Below, one piece after another: positions 12,285 through 24,689 of a stretch of DNA of 64,000 nt. Location: contig JAWPHD010001287.1 in NCBI GenBank assembly GCA_037043455.1, forward strand, positions 248,001-312,000, in the 5' to 3' direction. The position numbers and the translations under genes were made by a program. The number at the start of each line of letters is the position of its first letter. Position 1 is the stretch's first letter. This DNA comes from Cyrtodaria siliqua (lineage: Eukaryota; Mollusca; Bivalvia; Adapedonta; Hiatellidae). The notes beneath the pieces are model-generated. The model had not been told where the DNA came from and made no database searches. It saw only the letters and a list, made by a program, of their open reading frames with translations.

Positions 12285-12465
12285 GATGTGTATACTCTGG
12301 GGTGGCTCTAAATAACCAGTAATTTGTTGATGAGCCGTTCAAACAATATTCAATTATATTCACTTTCTCTAATTCAGTCACTATTTTTTCACCACGCAAT
12401 ACGTTATAATACCACCTTCAACTTTCTCTGGGCGGCTCTAAATAACCTGCAAGAAGAAACCGATG
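12285..12465 (+). repeat. SINE-tail tandem array, left part
   Basis: Units contain CTCTGGGGTGGCTCTAAATA then ACC, GTTGATGAGCCGTT and AATTCAGTCACTATTTT. The first two elements are the 3' tail of the SINE at 7544-7810, expanded in tandem. The array is interrupted by sequence including the opposite-strand SINE and continues from 13200. Confidence 0.7.
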
Positions 12466-12571
12466 CATAGCATCAGGGCAGCGCAGATTTTTTTCAAAAG
12501 GAGGAATCAAACGTGTATTTATTTGCAAATTTTATTGTTTATACACTTTAAAGGGAATATATCAGGCTTTT

Positions 12572-12890
12572 GAATTGAATTGAATGTTGTTTAACGGCTC
12601 ATCAACACAGTATAGGTTATTTAGAGCCGCCCCAGAGAGAGGGGAAGGATACATAGGAATCCGGGAACCTGCCCTACTCTAACTATCGAATAGATTCTAT
12701 GGTTCTTTAACGTGCTCGGAGGATAGACCGATACACGGGACCGCCCGGTTTACGTCCCCATCCGACGGACGAGGCTAAGGAAAAGTGTCTTGCCCAAGAC
12801 CACACCGACGAAACTCAGTGGCACCACGGAGGATTGAACCCGGGGCCTCCAGTTACAAATCCGCCGCGCTACCGACTAAATGAGATCCCT
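12572..12890 (-). mobile_element. Full-length tRNA-derived SINE
   Basis: Read on the minus strand it begins GGGATCTCATTTAGTCGGTA (A-box-like TTAGTCGGTAGCG) and has a B box GGTTCAATCC about 40 bp on. The conserved body (GGGCAAGACACTTTTCC, GTTAAAGAACCATAG) and tail GCTCTAAATAACCTATACTG to AACATTCAATTCAATTCA follow. The pol III boxes are intact by eye. Most complete copy of this SINE in the window. Confidence 0.8.
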
Positions 12891-13199
12891 TATTTGCAAA
12901 GGAATTGATTCTGCACAGCAATATGTGCTATCCTAGGATACGCACCAGGGTTAATTTCAGCATTTTACGTCCGATTCCGTCCTAGCTATATGGTGTATTC
13001 AAAGTTTAAACCATAACAATATCGTTCGAACATTATATTTTGATTGATATAAGTGTTTTATCATGAATCCGTCCAGGAATGCAAAAGTTATTGAACGCTA
13101 TATGACCTTTGTCCTCTGTCACGTGCTCCTCCATATGCAGCATCAAAAACCAATAACAAATATAGGCTGTGCACTCAAAGCGCGCCACCAATAACAATT

Positions 13200-13800
13200 A
13201 TGTTGATGAGCCATTAAACAGAATCAGTTCAGCTCAATTTCCTTATTTAGTCAAGACTCAACATGTTATAATACCAATGTTCACTCTCTCAGGACTTGCA
13301 TTGAGTGCATTCTCTGGCGTGGCTCTAAATAACCTGTAACGTGTTGATAAGCCATTAAACAAGATTCAGTTCAATCTAATTTCCTTATTTTGTCATTATT
13401 TCACCAATCAATATGTTATAATACCACATTCCACTCTCTCAGGGGTATATATTAGACATCAGTTATTGTGTATACTCTGGGGCAGCTCTAAATAACCTGT
13501 AATGTGTTGATGAGCCGTTAAATAACATTCATTTATATTCACTTTCTTTAATTCAGTCATATATTTCACCATGCAATACGTTATAATACAACCTTCTACT
13601 TTCTCTGGGCGACTCTAAATAACCTATAATATGTTGACGAGACATTAAACAAGATTCACTTCAATTCAATTTCCTTATTTAGTCACCACTCAATACATTA
13701 TAATACCAATTTCCACTCTCTCAGGATGTGCATTTAAACAACATTCTGTTCAATTCCGTTTTCTTATTTAGTCATTACTAGTATATCATCACTCATTATG
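13200..13800 (+). repeat. SINE-tail tandem array, right part
   Basis: Four or five degenerate units of about 130-165 bp with GGCTCTAAATAACCTGTAA, GTTGATRAGCCRTTAAACA and CTCTCAGG. ACTCTCTCAGGGGTATATAT, present at 12243 and 13433, links the two halves. The array appears to have grown from a SINE 3' end. Confidence 0.7.
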
Positions 13801-14466
13801 TTAAAATACCATTTATAATTAGTAGTATGTAACTTTTTGAGGTTTTCATTATGTATTTTCACATCAAAAAAAATATATATATACTACAATTATACGTTAA
13901 ATAACAGGACACATAATTATAAACTTAGTGAAATCTTATGTAAATAGAAAATTCATAGTATACAATCTATAATATGACGACGAATAAATATTGTAGTATA
14001 TAATATATTTATTTTAATTCAATGCATTAGAATTAAAGCATCTTGTGTGTTTTTTGTGTAAAATTAATTGTGAGTTCAATTGGTGTAGCAAAGGCAGAGA
14101 ACGAAATGGAAAAGTGAAATGAAGATGAAATGTTTTTATTTGTTTTAAATGTTTTAAAATAAACGTGCAATCTATGTGCTTCGCTTTAATCAAGGAAGAC
14201 CTATATTCGCAATTTATATTAAGCTTAACAAGCTGGACGGCGAACTGAAACTATAGCTTAGTTCCGGCTATATGTATTCTTAAAAGTCTGACTTTTGACT
14301 GTAAATACGGTAATGTTCCAATGCACAATTATATAAAAAACACACTCTGAATATGTCCATGTATGAATAATTACAATTTACATACGATATTAATACGACC
14401 AAATGTACTGTATATATTTTTTAAGTTCATGCTGTACAAAAACAACATTGTTGATGTGCAAAAATA
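13801..14466. other. Intergenic, no recognised gene
   Basis: AT-rich. No repeat match and no coding evidence. Confidence 0.5.
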
Positions 14467-16062
14467 ACAAGAGGTCAATGACCTTGAAGCTCTACTGATT
14501 GATTTTGATTTCAGGAAGTAGTCGCTACAAACTTGTTTTTTGAAAATCTATTTTTAGCCGTGGCGGCCACCTTGAATTTCCGGCCGACCTGAAATTTTGC
14601 TAGGATCAATTAGACATCAAGAGCAACATTCCTGTGAAGTTTCATGAAAATCTGTCAAGTAGTTTCAGAGGAGTAGTCGCTACAAGTTTTCATTATATAA
14701 CTCTATGTAAACAAAGATGGCCACTGGCAGCCATGTTTAACATTGAATCAAAATAATGTTCGACTCGGATAACCATCATGTCATGCCGATCATTTTAGAA
14801 AAAGTCCCATATCAATATCTTTTATAGTTTTCAAGAAGTAGTCGCTACAAACTTATATTTTAAAAATCTATTTTTAGCTGTGGTGGCCATCTTGAATTTC
14901 TGGCCGATCTGAAATTTTGCTAAGATCAATAAGACATCAAGAGCAACATTCCTGTGAAGTTTCATGAAAATCCGTCAAGTAGTTTCAGTGGAGTAGTCGC
15001 TACAAGTTTTCATTATATAACTCTATGTAAACAAAGATGGCCGCTGACAGCCATGTTTAACATCGAATCAAAACGAATTTTGACAAGGACCAACATCATG
15101 TCATGCTGATCATTTTAGATAAAGTCCAATATCAATATCACTTATAGTTTTCAAGAAGTAGTCGCTACAAACTTGTATTTTGAAAATTTATTTTTAGCCA
15201 TGGCGGCCATCTTGAATATCTGGCCGACCTGACATTTTGCTAGGATCAATTAGACATCAAGAGCAACATTCGTGTGAAGTTTCATGAAAATCCGTCAAGT
15301 AGTTTCAGAGGAGTAGTCGCTACAAGTTTTCATTATATAACTCTATGTAAACAAAGATGGCCACTGGCAGCCATGTTTAACGTCGAATCAAAATAATGTT
15401 CAACTCCGATTACCATCATGTCATGCTGATCATTTTAGAAAAAGTCCCATATCAATATCTTTTATAGTTTTCAAGAAGTAGTCGCTACAAACTTTTTTTT
15501 TAAAAATCTATTTTTAGCCGTGGCGGCCATCTTGAATTTCCGGCCAACCTGAAATTTTGCTAGGATCAATAAGACATCAAGAGCAACATTCCTGTGAAGT
15601 TTCATGAAAATCTGTCTAGTAGTTTCAGAGGAGTAGTCGCTACAATTTTTCATTATATAACTCTATGTAAACAAAGATGGCCACTGGCAGCCATGTTTAA
15701 CGTCGAATCAAAACGATTTTCGACAAGGATCAACATCATGTCATGCTGATCATTTTAGAAAAAGTCCCATTCCAATATCCCTTAGAGTTTTCAAGAAGTA
15801 GTCGCTACAAACTTGTTTTTTAAAAACCTATTTTTAGATTTGGCGGCCATCTTGGATTTCACATCTACATGAATTTTTACTAGGATCAACTAGACTTCAT
15901 GGGCAACATTTCTGTAAAGTTTCATGAAAATCCATTTAGTAGTTTCAGAGGAGTAGTCGCTACAAACAAAAGTTTACGGACAGACAGACGGACGGACGGA
16001 CAGACGACGGACACCGCACCACGGCATAAGCTCTGCTGATCTCTGATCAGTAGAGCTAAAAA
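14467..16062 (+). mobile_element. Family A composite element, copy 2 (complete)
   Basis: Same start (ACAAGAGGTCAATGACC), about four 320-bp units (GAAGTAGTCGC steps near 14516, 14836, 15156, 15476 and 15796), GGAC microsatellite near 15978-16008, 3' hairpin and AGAGCTAAAAA end. It has one unit fewer than copy 1, so unit number varies between insertions. The last unit has a diverged half (TTTGGCGGCCATCTTGGATT) also seen at the end of copy 1. Confidence 0.85.
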
Positions 16063-16079
16063 TTGTATGTACAACTCTG

Positions 16080-16170
16080 TAAGGGTGTCAGAACTCTGCC
16101 AAGACTTGAACCCGGATTTCTTTTCTCGAAAGAAAAGCGTGTTTCTTTACACTACAGAGATCGCCCAGAC
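16080..16170 (-). mobile_element. tRNA-like SINE head remnant
   Basis: On the minus strand GGCGATCTCTGTAGTGTAAA is followed by CCGGGTTCAAGTCTTGGCAG: a plausible A box/B box pair about 45 bp apart with an AAAGAAAAGAAAT-type insertion. Not a functional tRNA, because the stems are broken. Confidence 0.4.
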
Positions 16171-16526
16171 ATCACAAAAGAGTGTACAAAACTAGGCAAA
16201 ACTAATAAACATTTAGATTAAAACCTTTTCAAACTAAAACTATCACTGAAGTTTTTTAATACCCCTGCAAACGCATACTCCACAACTATATGCGCATCTC
16301 CACTTCATACAGATGCTTCTCACAAAGTTTGGCAAAAATCCATATATATATATATAGGACTTATGGAGAAATAGCACACAAAATAATTGTTCTTAGGAAA
16401 ATATTCAAGGAGCCAGAACTGACATCAAACAGCACTGAACCAAAACCCCACTATGATGTGCGTATCTCCATATGATGAGTATGTTTCTCACACAGTTTGT
16501 TGAAACCACATCAGGTGGATGGTTAT
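16171..16526. repeat. Small dispersed-repeat doublet
   Basis: ACTATATGCGCATCTCCACT (16285) and CTATGATGTGCGTATCTCCA (16452) each precede a TTCTCACAAAGTTTGGC or TTCTCACACAGTTTGTT block, about 167 bp apart. This suggests two diverged tandem units. A TA microsatellite lies near 16338. Confidence 0.4.
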
Positions 16527-17267
16527 AGTAGTTTCAGAGGACTAGTCGCTACAAGTTTTCATTATATAACCTTATGTAAACATGGCTGGCTGCCATGTTT
16601 AACGTCAAATCAAAATATTTTTTGACAAGGATCAACATCATTCCATACTGATAATTTCAGAAAAAGATCAATATCACTTATAGTTTTCAAGAAGTACTGC
16701 TACAAACTTGTTTTTTGAAAATCTATTTTAGCTGTGGCGGCCATCTTGAATTTCCGACCAACCTGAAATTTTGCTAGGATCATTTAGACATCAAGAGCAA
16801 CATTCCTGTGAAGTTTCATGGAAATCCGTTGAGTAATTTCAGAGTAGTAGTCGCTACAAGTTTTTACTAAGTAACTCTATGTAAACAAAGATGACCGCTG
16901 GCAGCCATGTTTAACGTCGAATCAAAATGATTTTCGACAAGGACCAACTTCATGTCATGCTGATAATTTTAGAAAAAGTCACATATCAATATCACTTAAG
17001 AGTTTTCAAGAAGTAATCGCTACAAACTTGTTGTTTAAAAATCTATTTTTAGATTTGGCGGCCATCTTGGAATTCACATCAACATGAATATTTGCTAGGA
17101 TCAACTAGACTTCATGGGCAACATTTCTGTAAGGATTCATGAAAATCCATTCAGTAGTTTCAGAGGAGTAGTCGGTACAAAAAAAAAAGTTTACGGACGG
17201 ACAGACGGACGACGGACACCGCACCATGGCATAAGTTCTGCTGATCTCTGATCAGTAGAGCAAAAAA
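16527..17267 (+). mobile_element. Family A element, copy 3 (5' truncated)
   Basis: Starts mid-unit (TAGTAGTTTCAGAGGACTAG), runs through about two units and ends with the GGAC microsatellite, 3' hairpin and AGAGCAAAAAA (CT changed to C). More diverged than copies 1 and 2, with small deletions in the GTAGTCGC boxes. Confidence 0.8.
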
Positions 17268-18237
17268 TGGACTATATAAAAAACGTTAATCCATAATATT
17301 CGAATTTATTTAACTGCTATTTGTTTAATACTGCCTTTACTGTTTGTAAACCATCCACCCGTCTGTCTGTCCATCCATCCAATTTATCCTAATAAAAGTT
17401 ATTCCATGGAAACCAAAATATGACCTGGCAACAGAGGGATGCTCATACTAAACACTAAATGCCTCCACATCTGCATTGCAGACTTGCCATAATATAAGAC
17501 ACACCAAATTACTGTTTTTATTTACTAAAATCACTCTGACATTGAAATAGTTTAAAACATAAATCTGAAAATTACCTTTTGGAATAGGAAATAGTCAACC
17601 CCATGGTTCAGCCACAGTTGAACAGTGTACAAGGGTATTATGAAAACACTACCACCATTCCAATTGTTGGTTTCTCTCTGGAGAAGTGTAAGTCCTATAT
17701 AAACATATAAAAAGAGAATTTATTACACATTTAATACCAGAAATGTTGAATAGCCAATTAATGCCTCCACTAAATGCAAAACTTTCAAGTGTGTGACCTT
17801 GACCTTGTGGTCGCAGGTGATCAGAAATATGATGTTAGTAATCAAGAAATAAAACATGGAAGTATTTTCATTTTGAAAATATGAGCGAAAATATAACATT
17901 TTACACAAAGCATACCTAAGCAAAACTTCCAAGTGTGTGACCTTGACCTTGTGGTTGCAGACATTTAGTGTGTGAATGAGTGCGTGCGTGATTCTAGGAT
18001 TATAGTTCCTCCGACCTGATTGCCACCAGAGAATCATGGTACAGCTATGCACCTTGGAGTGTAGACTGTCTATGAGTGATTGTGTGTAGTGCGTATGATG
18101 TATCTATCTAGTCTACTTGAAGCAGATATAGTTCTGCCACACTGGAATACCAGCCATTGTACATGATACCCCACGCAGTCACATTATTGTGACACCTGGT
18201 CAACCAGAAGTAGTACTATCCATTATTTGTCAATTAT
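17268..18237. other. Intergenic with a short duplicated block
   Basis: CCAAGTGTGTGACCTTGACC/TTGTGG (first T for C in one copy) occurs near 17785 and 17930, about 145 bp apart. No gene is recognised. The open frame on the minus strand covers both blocks and is not protein-like. Confidence 0.45.
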
Positions 18238-18772
18238 TTGAAAATCTATTTTTAGCCATGGTGGCCTTCTTGAATTTCCGGCCGACCTAAAATTTTGCTA
18301 GGATCAATAAGACATCAAGAGCAACATTCCTGAAAAGTTTCATGAACAGCCGCCAAGTAGTTTCAGAGGAGTAGTCGCTACAAGTTTTTACTATATAACT
18401 CTATGTAAACAAAGATGGCCACTGGCAGCCATGTTTAACGTTGAATCAAAATGGTTTTTGTCAAGGACCAACATCATGCTAATCATTTTAGAAAAAGTCC
18501 CATATCAATATCACTTATAGTTTTCAAGAAGTAGTCACTACAAACTTGTATTTTAAAAATCTATTTTAGGCTTTGGCGGCCATCTTGGATTTCACATCAA
18601 CATGAATTTTTGCTAGGATCAACTAGACTTCATTCATGGGCAACATTTCTATAAAGTTTCATGAATATCTATCCAGTAGTTTCAGAGCAGTAGTCGCTAC
18701 AAATAAAAGTTTACGGACGGACGACGCACAAGGGCATAAGATCTGCTGATCTCTGATCAGTAGAGCTAAAAA
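18238..18772 (+). mobile_element. Family A element, copy 4 (5' truncated)
   Basis: Begins inside a unit (TTGAAAATCTATTTTTAGCC), holds about 1.5 units, a shortened GGAC tract, the 3' hairpin (with ATCTGCTGATC in place of GCTCTGCTGATC) and AGAGCTAAAAA. Confidence 0.8.
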
Positions 18773-19560
18773 CCAACAGTCTTCAAAATTAGCTCAGCTG
18801 GTAGCCCGAAGCCCGCAGTCAGTAAAAATCAAGTCGGGCATGTAAATTTTTCAAGTTGACATGCCCGTTAGATGAAAATGTTACACTAAAATGAATCAGA
18901 ATGAAATTGGATCGTAAAAATTAACGAATTTGTGTGTGAACTAATTTAAAAGTTGATTTATTTTGTTTATACATTGCTGGAACAAAGTGGGACGGGTATA
19001 CTGGAATCACCTTGTACGACTGTCCATAGACGCAATTCTTGTCCGGGCTATTTCTCAATAACTTCTTACTTAGAATTTTGCGAAACTTGCTAGGAAGTAT
19101 CAATATCGAGTGGACATGCGCATACTGTCATGACATTCTGGTTCGATAAATTTCCACTGAGTTATGGCCCTTTGTATTTCTAATATACATATATATAATA
19201 CGAAATTCTTGTCCGGGCTATATTTCTCTAAAACTCCTTGTTAGAATTCATTGAAACTTGCTAGGAAGTATCAATATCAAGTGGAGATGTGCATACTTAT
19301 TTTATTTGAGTACCTTAAATCAATAAGGATTTCAGATTGTTTTTATTAAATAGTGATAAACGACTTGAGGCCTCCCTTGACATTGTCTACCTTGGTACCA
19401 TTTCTGAACTCTACAAGCAAGAATATGTTCTAGAATCGACACAATAAGTGCACAATATTTGCGTCTGGATCACTTTGACATAACCATTTCCAATTAAAAC
19501 ATTTGAATACTATTTAGTAACGTCAAGAGCATACATACTGGCTTTATTTTTATAGTTTTT
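18773..19560. repeat. Dispersed-repeat remnants with a tandem doublet
   Basis: ATTCTTGTCCGGGCTAT followed by GAAACTTGCTAGGAAGTATC occurs at about 19033 and 19206, a step of about 173 bp. Just before it, CGGGCATGT and ACATGCCCG form a small inverted repeat near 18835-18872. Confidence 0.5.
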
Positions 19561-21290
19561 CGATTTGGCTTTGTGTAGAAAGGCCTCCTATCGAGGAGCA
19601 ATGGAACAAAAAGAAGGAATGTCACCTGCGGGCTGTTTTAGTGTGACTGCTACATTACGCAGTAAATTCATGTTCATCAGTTCATTAGTATGTACACAAT
19701 TTGCGATATTACTTTTCTTAACTGCTAACTTTCTATCTAACGGAATATGTTGTAGACAAAACACAGCGCAATAAATAAATCTAAATGTTGAGCTTATAAA
19801 AAAAAGTTCAATTTAATGTCGTCACCAAATGCCATACACATGTGAATAAGTTCTAAAACGAACTAAAAATTACCATGGATGACGACATCGCGTTCCTTTT
19901 AATAGAAATATCAGCCAAGTATTTAGAATATATTTAAGGCAAGACAAACATTTGCTTCCCCGTGTTTGTACTGTGTTTGTGATTAGCTCAAGACGTACAG
20001 TTGTAATTAATCACGAGAATATGGCTAACAAAACAAACATAAGGAAATATGACACTTAGTCAAGTATTTCACGTTAATATTGTCATTGTTCCGAAACTAT
20101 AATAGTTCAATAGGAAATTCAAATTCCGAAGTCATATGATCTATTTGTTATTCGAGACACGTTGCTACAAAATGATTGTGGGTGTTGTGACTTTGTGTTT
20201 TTGGTTGACTGTGGTCATTGAAATCTGCATTTATATCTTCTCCTATAGGACAATGTTTCTCTCCTTTTGATATATATTATGTCTGATAGCCGAATCTTCA
20301 ACGATGCAGGCAGTATATTTTAATGATACAAACGATATATGTATACAGGCAAGACTAAATATCACCTTCCGTCTATGCACACCGAGTGTCCCTTTATTTC
20401 AGTTATGTTTGCCATACTTAAACTTTTCAATAGCAAAACACTATATCCGTTCAATCACAAACGATACCATTGGTTACAAACCAAATATTAGGCTGTACAA
20501 TAAGAATCACACAATGAAATATATTTATGGTTATATTTATGTATGGTTATATTGTATTACATCTGTCACAATGACATTACTCATGCATTTCTTGTTGATA
20601 AACTATGTAGGGCTATAATGGTATAGTCATCTAAGAAAGAAGAAAAAAATATGAAGTTAACAGATAACACAATCAAATTGTTAGTCTCGCCTTCAACGTG
20701 TCTCACCTTTTTATTGAATACTGCTTATTGGTTATGGCAAATGTAATTCTGTTCATTTTAACTGTTTGTTTAAGCAAAGGAACATAATATATTTATGAAC
20801 GTTATAGAAATTTTAAATCTGTATGAAAAGCGATCGCTACTAAAATTTAAGGTCGGTGATAGTAGTGTCGGTTTTTCGTAGTCTAGTACTATTATTTGTT
20901 TGTGAGGGTTCGAAGGGGTGATAGGTTGAAAAATTCTTTTTTTTTTAACTGTAGAGTATATTTGAAATATTTGTTATTTGGTCTGAATTGTCAATGTATC
21001 TTAAGAAGATCCGACCATATATATTCAGTGATTTAGATTAGAGACATGATCTTTCTTACGACAAAGCAGTTTCAGGTGATTAAAGAAACACAGAAGTAAA
21101 GCGTGAAATTAATAACTTAACTACTACCAGTATAAAGGAATTGGGATATTTTAATCATGTTTCTTTGTGATTCGTTGGGTTATACTTTGGTGATCAGTTC
21201 TACTTTGATATAATAGATCGTCTTCAATAAACTGGATTAAAATAAGTATACGTTCTAGTGAAGCAGGGTATATGTGTGTTAAGTAGATAT
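19561..21290. other. Intergenic, no recognised gene
   Basis: Low-GC sequence with several short open frames (longest 104 codons at 20304-20618), none with a recognisable domain. No repeat match inside the window. Confidence 0.5.
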
Positions 21291-21294
21291 ATAA

Positions 21295-22411
21295 ACGATT
21301 CAATATAATACAACAATCTACTTCTGTTTCAGTAAATAGTTAAAAACTATTCATCTAGGGAATGACTATTGACCTCAATAGTCACTCCTGAGGATGAATA
21401 GTATACAACGATCTACTTCGGTCAATGGTTAAAACTATTCATCCAAGGCAGTGACTATTGACCCGAAGCAGTAAACTTTTGACTGAGATGAAATAAATAT
21501 ATTGAATCGTATAAACTCCATAAGTTTGCTTATACTTTTTGCTTACTTGTTTACATGCATGACGTCACGTCATGGAAAGCATGACGTCATTCTCAGACTA
21601 TTTATTGACCCGCAAAAAAAGACCATTGACCGCAAAACCAGACTGAACCGGATAGGAAACGTTCTCAAATCAATAGTTCATATTATTACCTGATCTCCTA
21701 TATAAATGCTATATCGTCATTTCTTGCTAATTCACTAAGGAAAAGACTGTTCCCGGTGAAAACGAACTGTTACCGGGCTTTAGTTTCGACTGTTTCCCTC
21801 ACGTGCTGGAATTTCCACGATTACTATTTATAGAAGGAACCTCAAAAACTCGGCATTTTCCGCTGCACTTCGTGACGGGCGGAAAATGCCGAATTTTCCC
21901 ACACATTGAACATCTTCCAATCACTTGCTTTTTTCACCATAGGTTCCCATTATAAAACAAATTTTCATTTTCACTATTTCGTACAGTAACATTAATCAGG
22001 TAATAAAACAGTTATCACATGTGTGTGTTTGGGGAACAGTCAAAACTGTTTTCCCTTGGTGTCGGGGGATGTCAGTGTGAACTGTTTCCCTCGGCCTATC
22101 GGCCTCGGGAAACAGTTCACACTGCCATCCCCTCCACCTCGGGAAAACAGTTTTGACTGTTCCCCAAACACACATGTGATAACTGTATACTAATAATTTA
22201 CACGTGACTGCCATTTAGCCAATGAAAACTATGTATTTAAAATGATATATAATAATGATATCTACTTTTGTTGGGGCCAATGGTTAAAACTATTCATCCA
22301 AGGGAGTGACTATCGTCTTGCTGCTGAGGGTCAATAGTCATTCCCGAGGATGAATAGTTTGAACTATTTACTGAAACAGAAGTAAATAGTTGTTTTATTA
22401 TATTGAATCGT
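21295..22411. mobile_element. 1.1-kb nested inverted-repeat (foldback-like) element
   Basis: The outer arms 21295-21356 and 22349-22411 are inverted copies (ACGATTCAATATAATACAAC, CTACTTCTGTTTCAGTAAAT). Inside lie smaller inverted repeats: ACTATTCATCTAGGGAATGA around a two-base centre at about 21346-21411, a CGGCATTTTCCGC pair near 21855-21896, and the 22008-22186 hairpin. Sequence after each end is directly repeated (21502-21685 and 22403-22579), so the unit has been duplicated or inserted into itself. Confidence 0.6.
22008..22186. repeat. 179-bp near-perfect hairpin
   Basis: Arms begin ACAGTTATCACATGTG and end CACATGTGATAACTGT. Inside, GGGGAACAGTCAAAACTGTT and its reverse complement, and GTGAACTGTTTCCCTCGGCC and its mirror, flank a three-base centre (TAT). 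The motif AACAGT(T) itself recurs in palindromic form on each arm, so the arms can also fold individually. Related ACTGTTCCCGG and ACTGTTTCCC boxes lie at 21745-21800. Confidence 0.85.
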
Positions 22412-24689
22412 ATAAACTCCATTAGTTTGCTTACTTTTTGCTTACTTTTTACATGCACGTCACGTCATGGGAAAGCGTAACCTCATTCTCCGACTATTGA
22501 CCTGCAAAAAATGACTATTGACCGCAAAACCAGATTGAACCAGATAGGAAACATTCTAAAGTCAATAGTTCATACTAATGGCTTACGCATTACTGCCTTT
22601 TAGCCAATGAAAACTACGCATTAAATTTAAAAGGATATATGAGGCAGAATTCACTGTCCAGCTATGTTTGTTACATCACAAATTGCTTGGTGTCCACATT
22701 TTTAAAAAAATTCAGAGTTGAGTAATAAAGTTCTTTTACATGTTACTGCATTTGTTTTTGCCACTACTAAAATACCTCAGAAGATAAAGTAACACTTCAC
22801 AAAAAAGTTGTGAGTCTTCAAAAAAAAATTCAAAAATTGGTGATGTAACGAAGACATAATTCCACAATAAATGGAACCCTTTCTTGTTGTAAACATTTGC
22901 TTTATTATAATTTGTAATGCTTTGTCACATAAATATTTTTTTATGCAGAAAAACAAAGCATACCCTGCAGAGTTTTGAAGTATACAATCGGTTTTCAGAC
23001 TTTTATATGCAGATGTAACTGGACACGACATTCAGTGACGGCGCACATCAAAAAGTAAAGTAATTCATAATTTTGCATGACAGAGATGTTGAGATTTTAT
23101 TTTATTTTCAGTAGGTGATAACATTTGTATTACTCGGTTTTTATCCTTAGGTTCTATAGTAAAACAAAAATCTTTGGCAGAGTAAAAAGATGATAATTTT
23201 CAAGATTTTGATTTTAAAATATACATATATTGAATTGTTTTGCATGAATGTGCATGAAATATGCAGGGTTTTAAAAGAATCACACTGTAGATACCTTAAT
23301 TTTAACAATAAACTTGGTTGAACATCAAGGATAAAGACCGAGTTTATCACTTACCGGAATGTATTGGTTATGTCTTATATCTGGTCACTGATTGGTCAGT
23401 TGTTTTGATGACGCTCTATCAAAATTATGAATATACTTTTGTGGCAGTAATGTGAGATATTTGTGGCCTAAATATATATTTTTGTTAAATTATAAATAAT
23501 AATTTTGTCACAAGCTTTGAAACTAATGTCAGTCGTGTCATTTAATTATTTTTTTTAGTTAGACGTAACTTGGGGACTCTATAACACAAATGCCAAAATC
23601 GGTAAGGAATGGTGTCAACGTTACGTATTCGTGTAATATGAACAGTGTGATAACAGGCATTTTTTGAGAAATTCCCAATTTATCTGGTTAAAATTAACAC
23701 AGTTCATATATATGCATAAACTGCGAATTATGACTGCTTAAAATACAGCGTGTAGCGATGTAAACACAATGACTTCGTAGACGTAACATATGACTCCAAA
23801 ACACCAGCTTCGGATCGATCTTTAGAACACATTTCAACTGAACGTGCATGAAATCGAACGTTTTAATCCACCAGAAAATTGAGACAAATCATTCGTGTGT
23901 GCACCCATGCAGGCGAAATATACAAACTGCATCAATTAATGTCATGAAACTGAATGAAATAAGCCCACCTCGAATCTGTTAGGACGTAACTCCCACGACA
24001 ATACTTACCCATGCTTCGCTTGTTCCGCCATGTTGTCGATACTACACAAATCAATGTGCGCGCAAGGCGCTACTTTTCTGTGGCGTGACTAGCTATATAT
24101 GCCACACAGATAAAGTTTGTCGAAATACCCAATGGGCTGTGTACACGAACAAAATTTGAATAATTTGTGACGTAACATTTGAGACACGACTTTAGACGAA
24201 ATATTTTGGATGATCAATACACGTTTTGTATGTATTTATGGGAACTATTTTTTCTCATCAAATGAACGCCTGACCCAGGTTAAATTGAAAATAGGCCACT
24301 CGGTGCATTATACATGTCTGTTGTCGGCCAAACACCAAGCGATTCGAGACGTAACATATTTTGACACAAAGTGTTACGTCACGTTTTCTGCAGACAAAAT
24401 CTCGATTTTTATTTTTTTCACTCCTCCAAATGCTTATTTGGCAAATGGACATTGGAAAATAAACCTTTTTATAAAGATATACTGTCTGAAGCGACCGAAT
24501 TCCAATGTGCTGAAGAAGGCAATATCAGTTTTCTAAACCCACTATAAAAAATGTTCATCAAATGTCCAACAAAACTGACCAAGTTTTATAAAAAATAACT
24601 AGTTCTTTTATTTTTAGAAATTGTTATTATACACATATTAAATTCTATCAATGTCGTATTTTTAATGATAACAAGACTGGAAGCATAAA

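Noticed and set aside
20304..20618. 104-codon ORF with hydrophobic C-terminus
   Set aside because: No recognisable domain and no supporting gene structure; in AT-rich DNA such a frame can occur by chance.
21996..22214. 72-codon ORF on the minus strand
   Set aside because: It lies across the 179-bp hairpin, so its two halves are reverse complements of each other rather than a protein.
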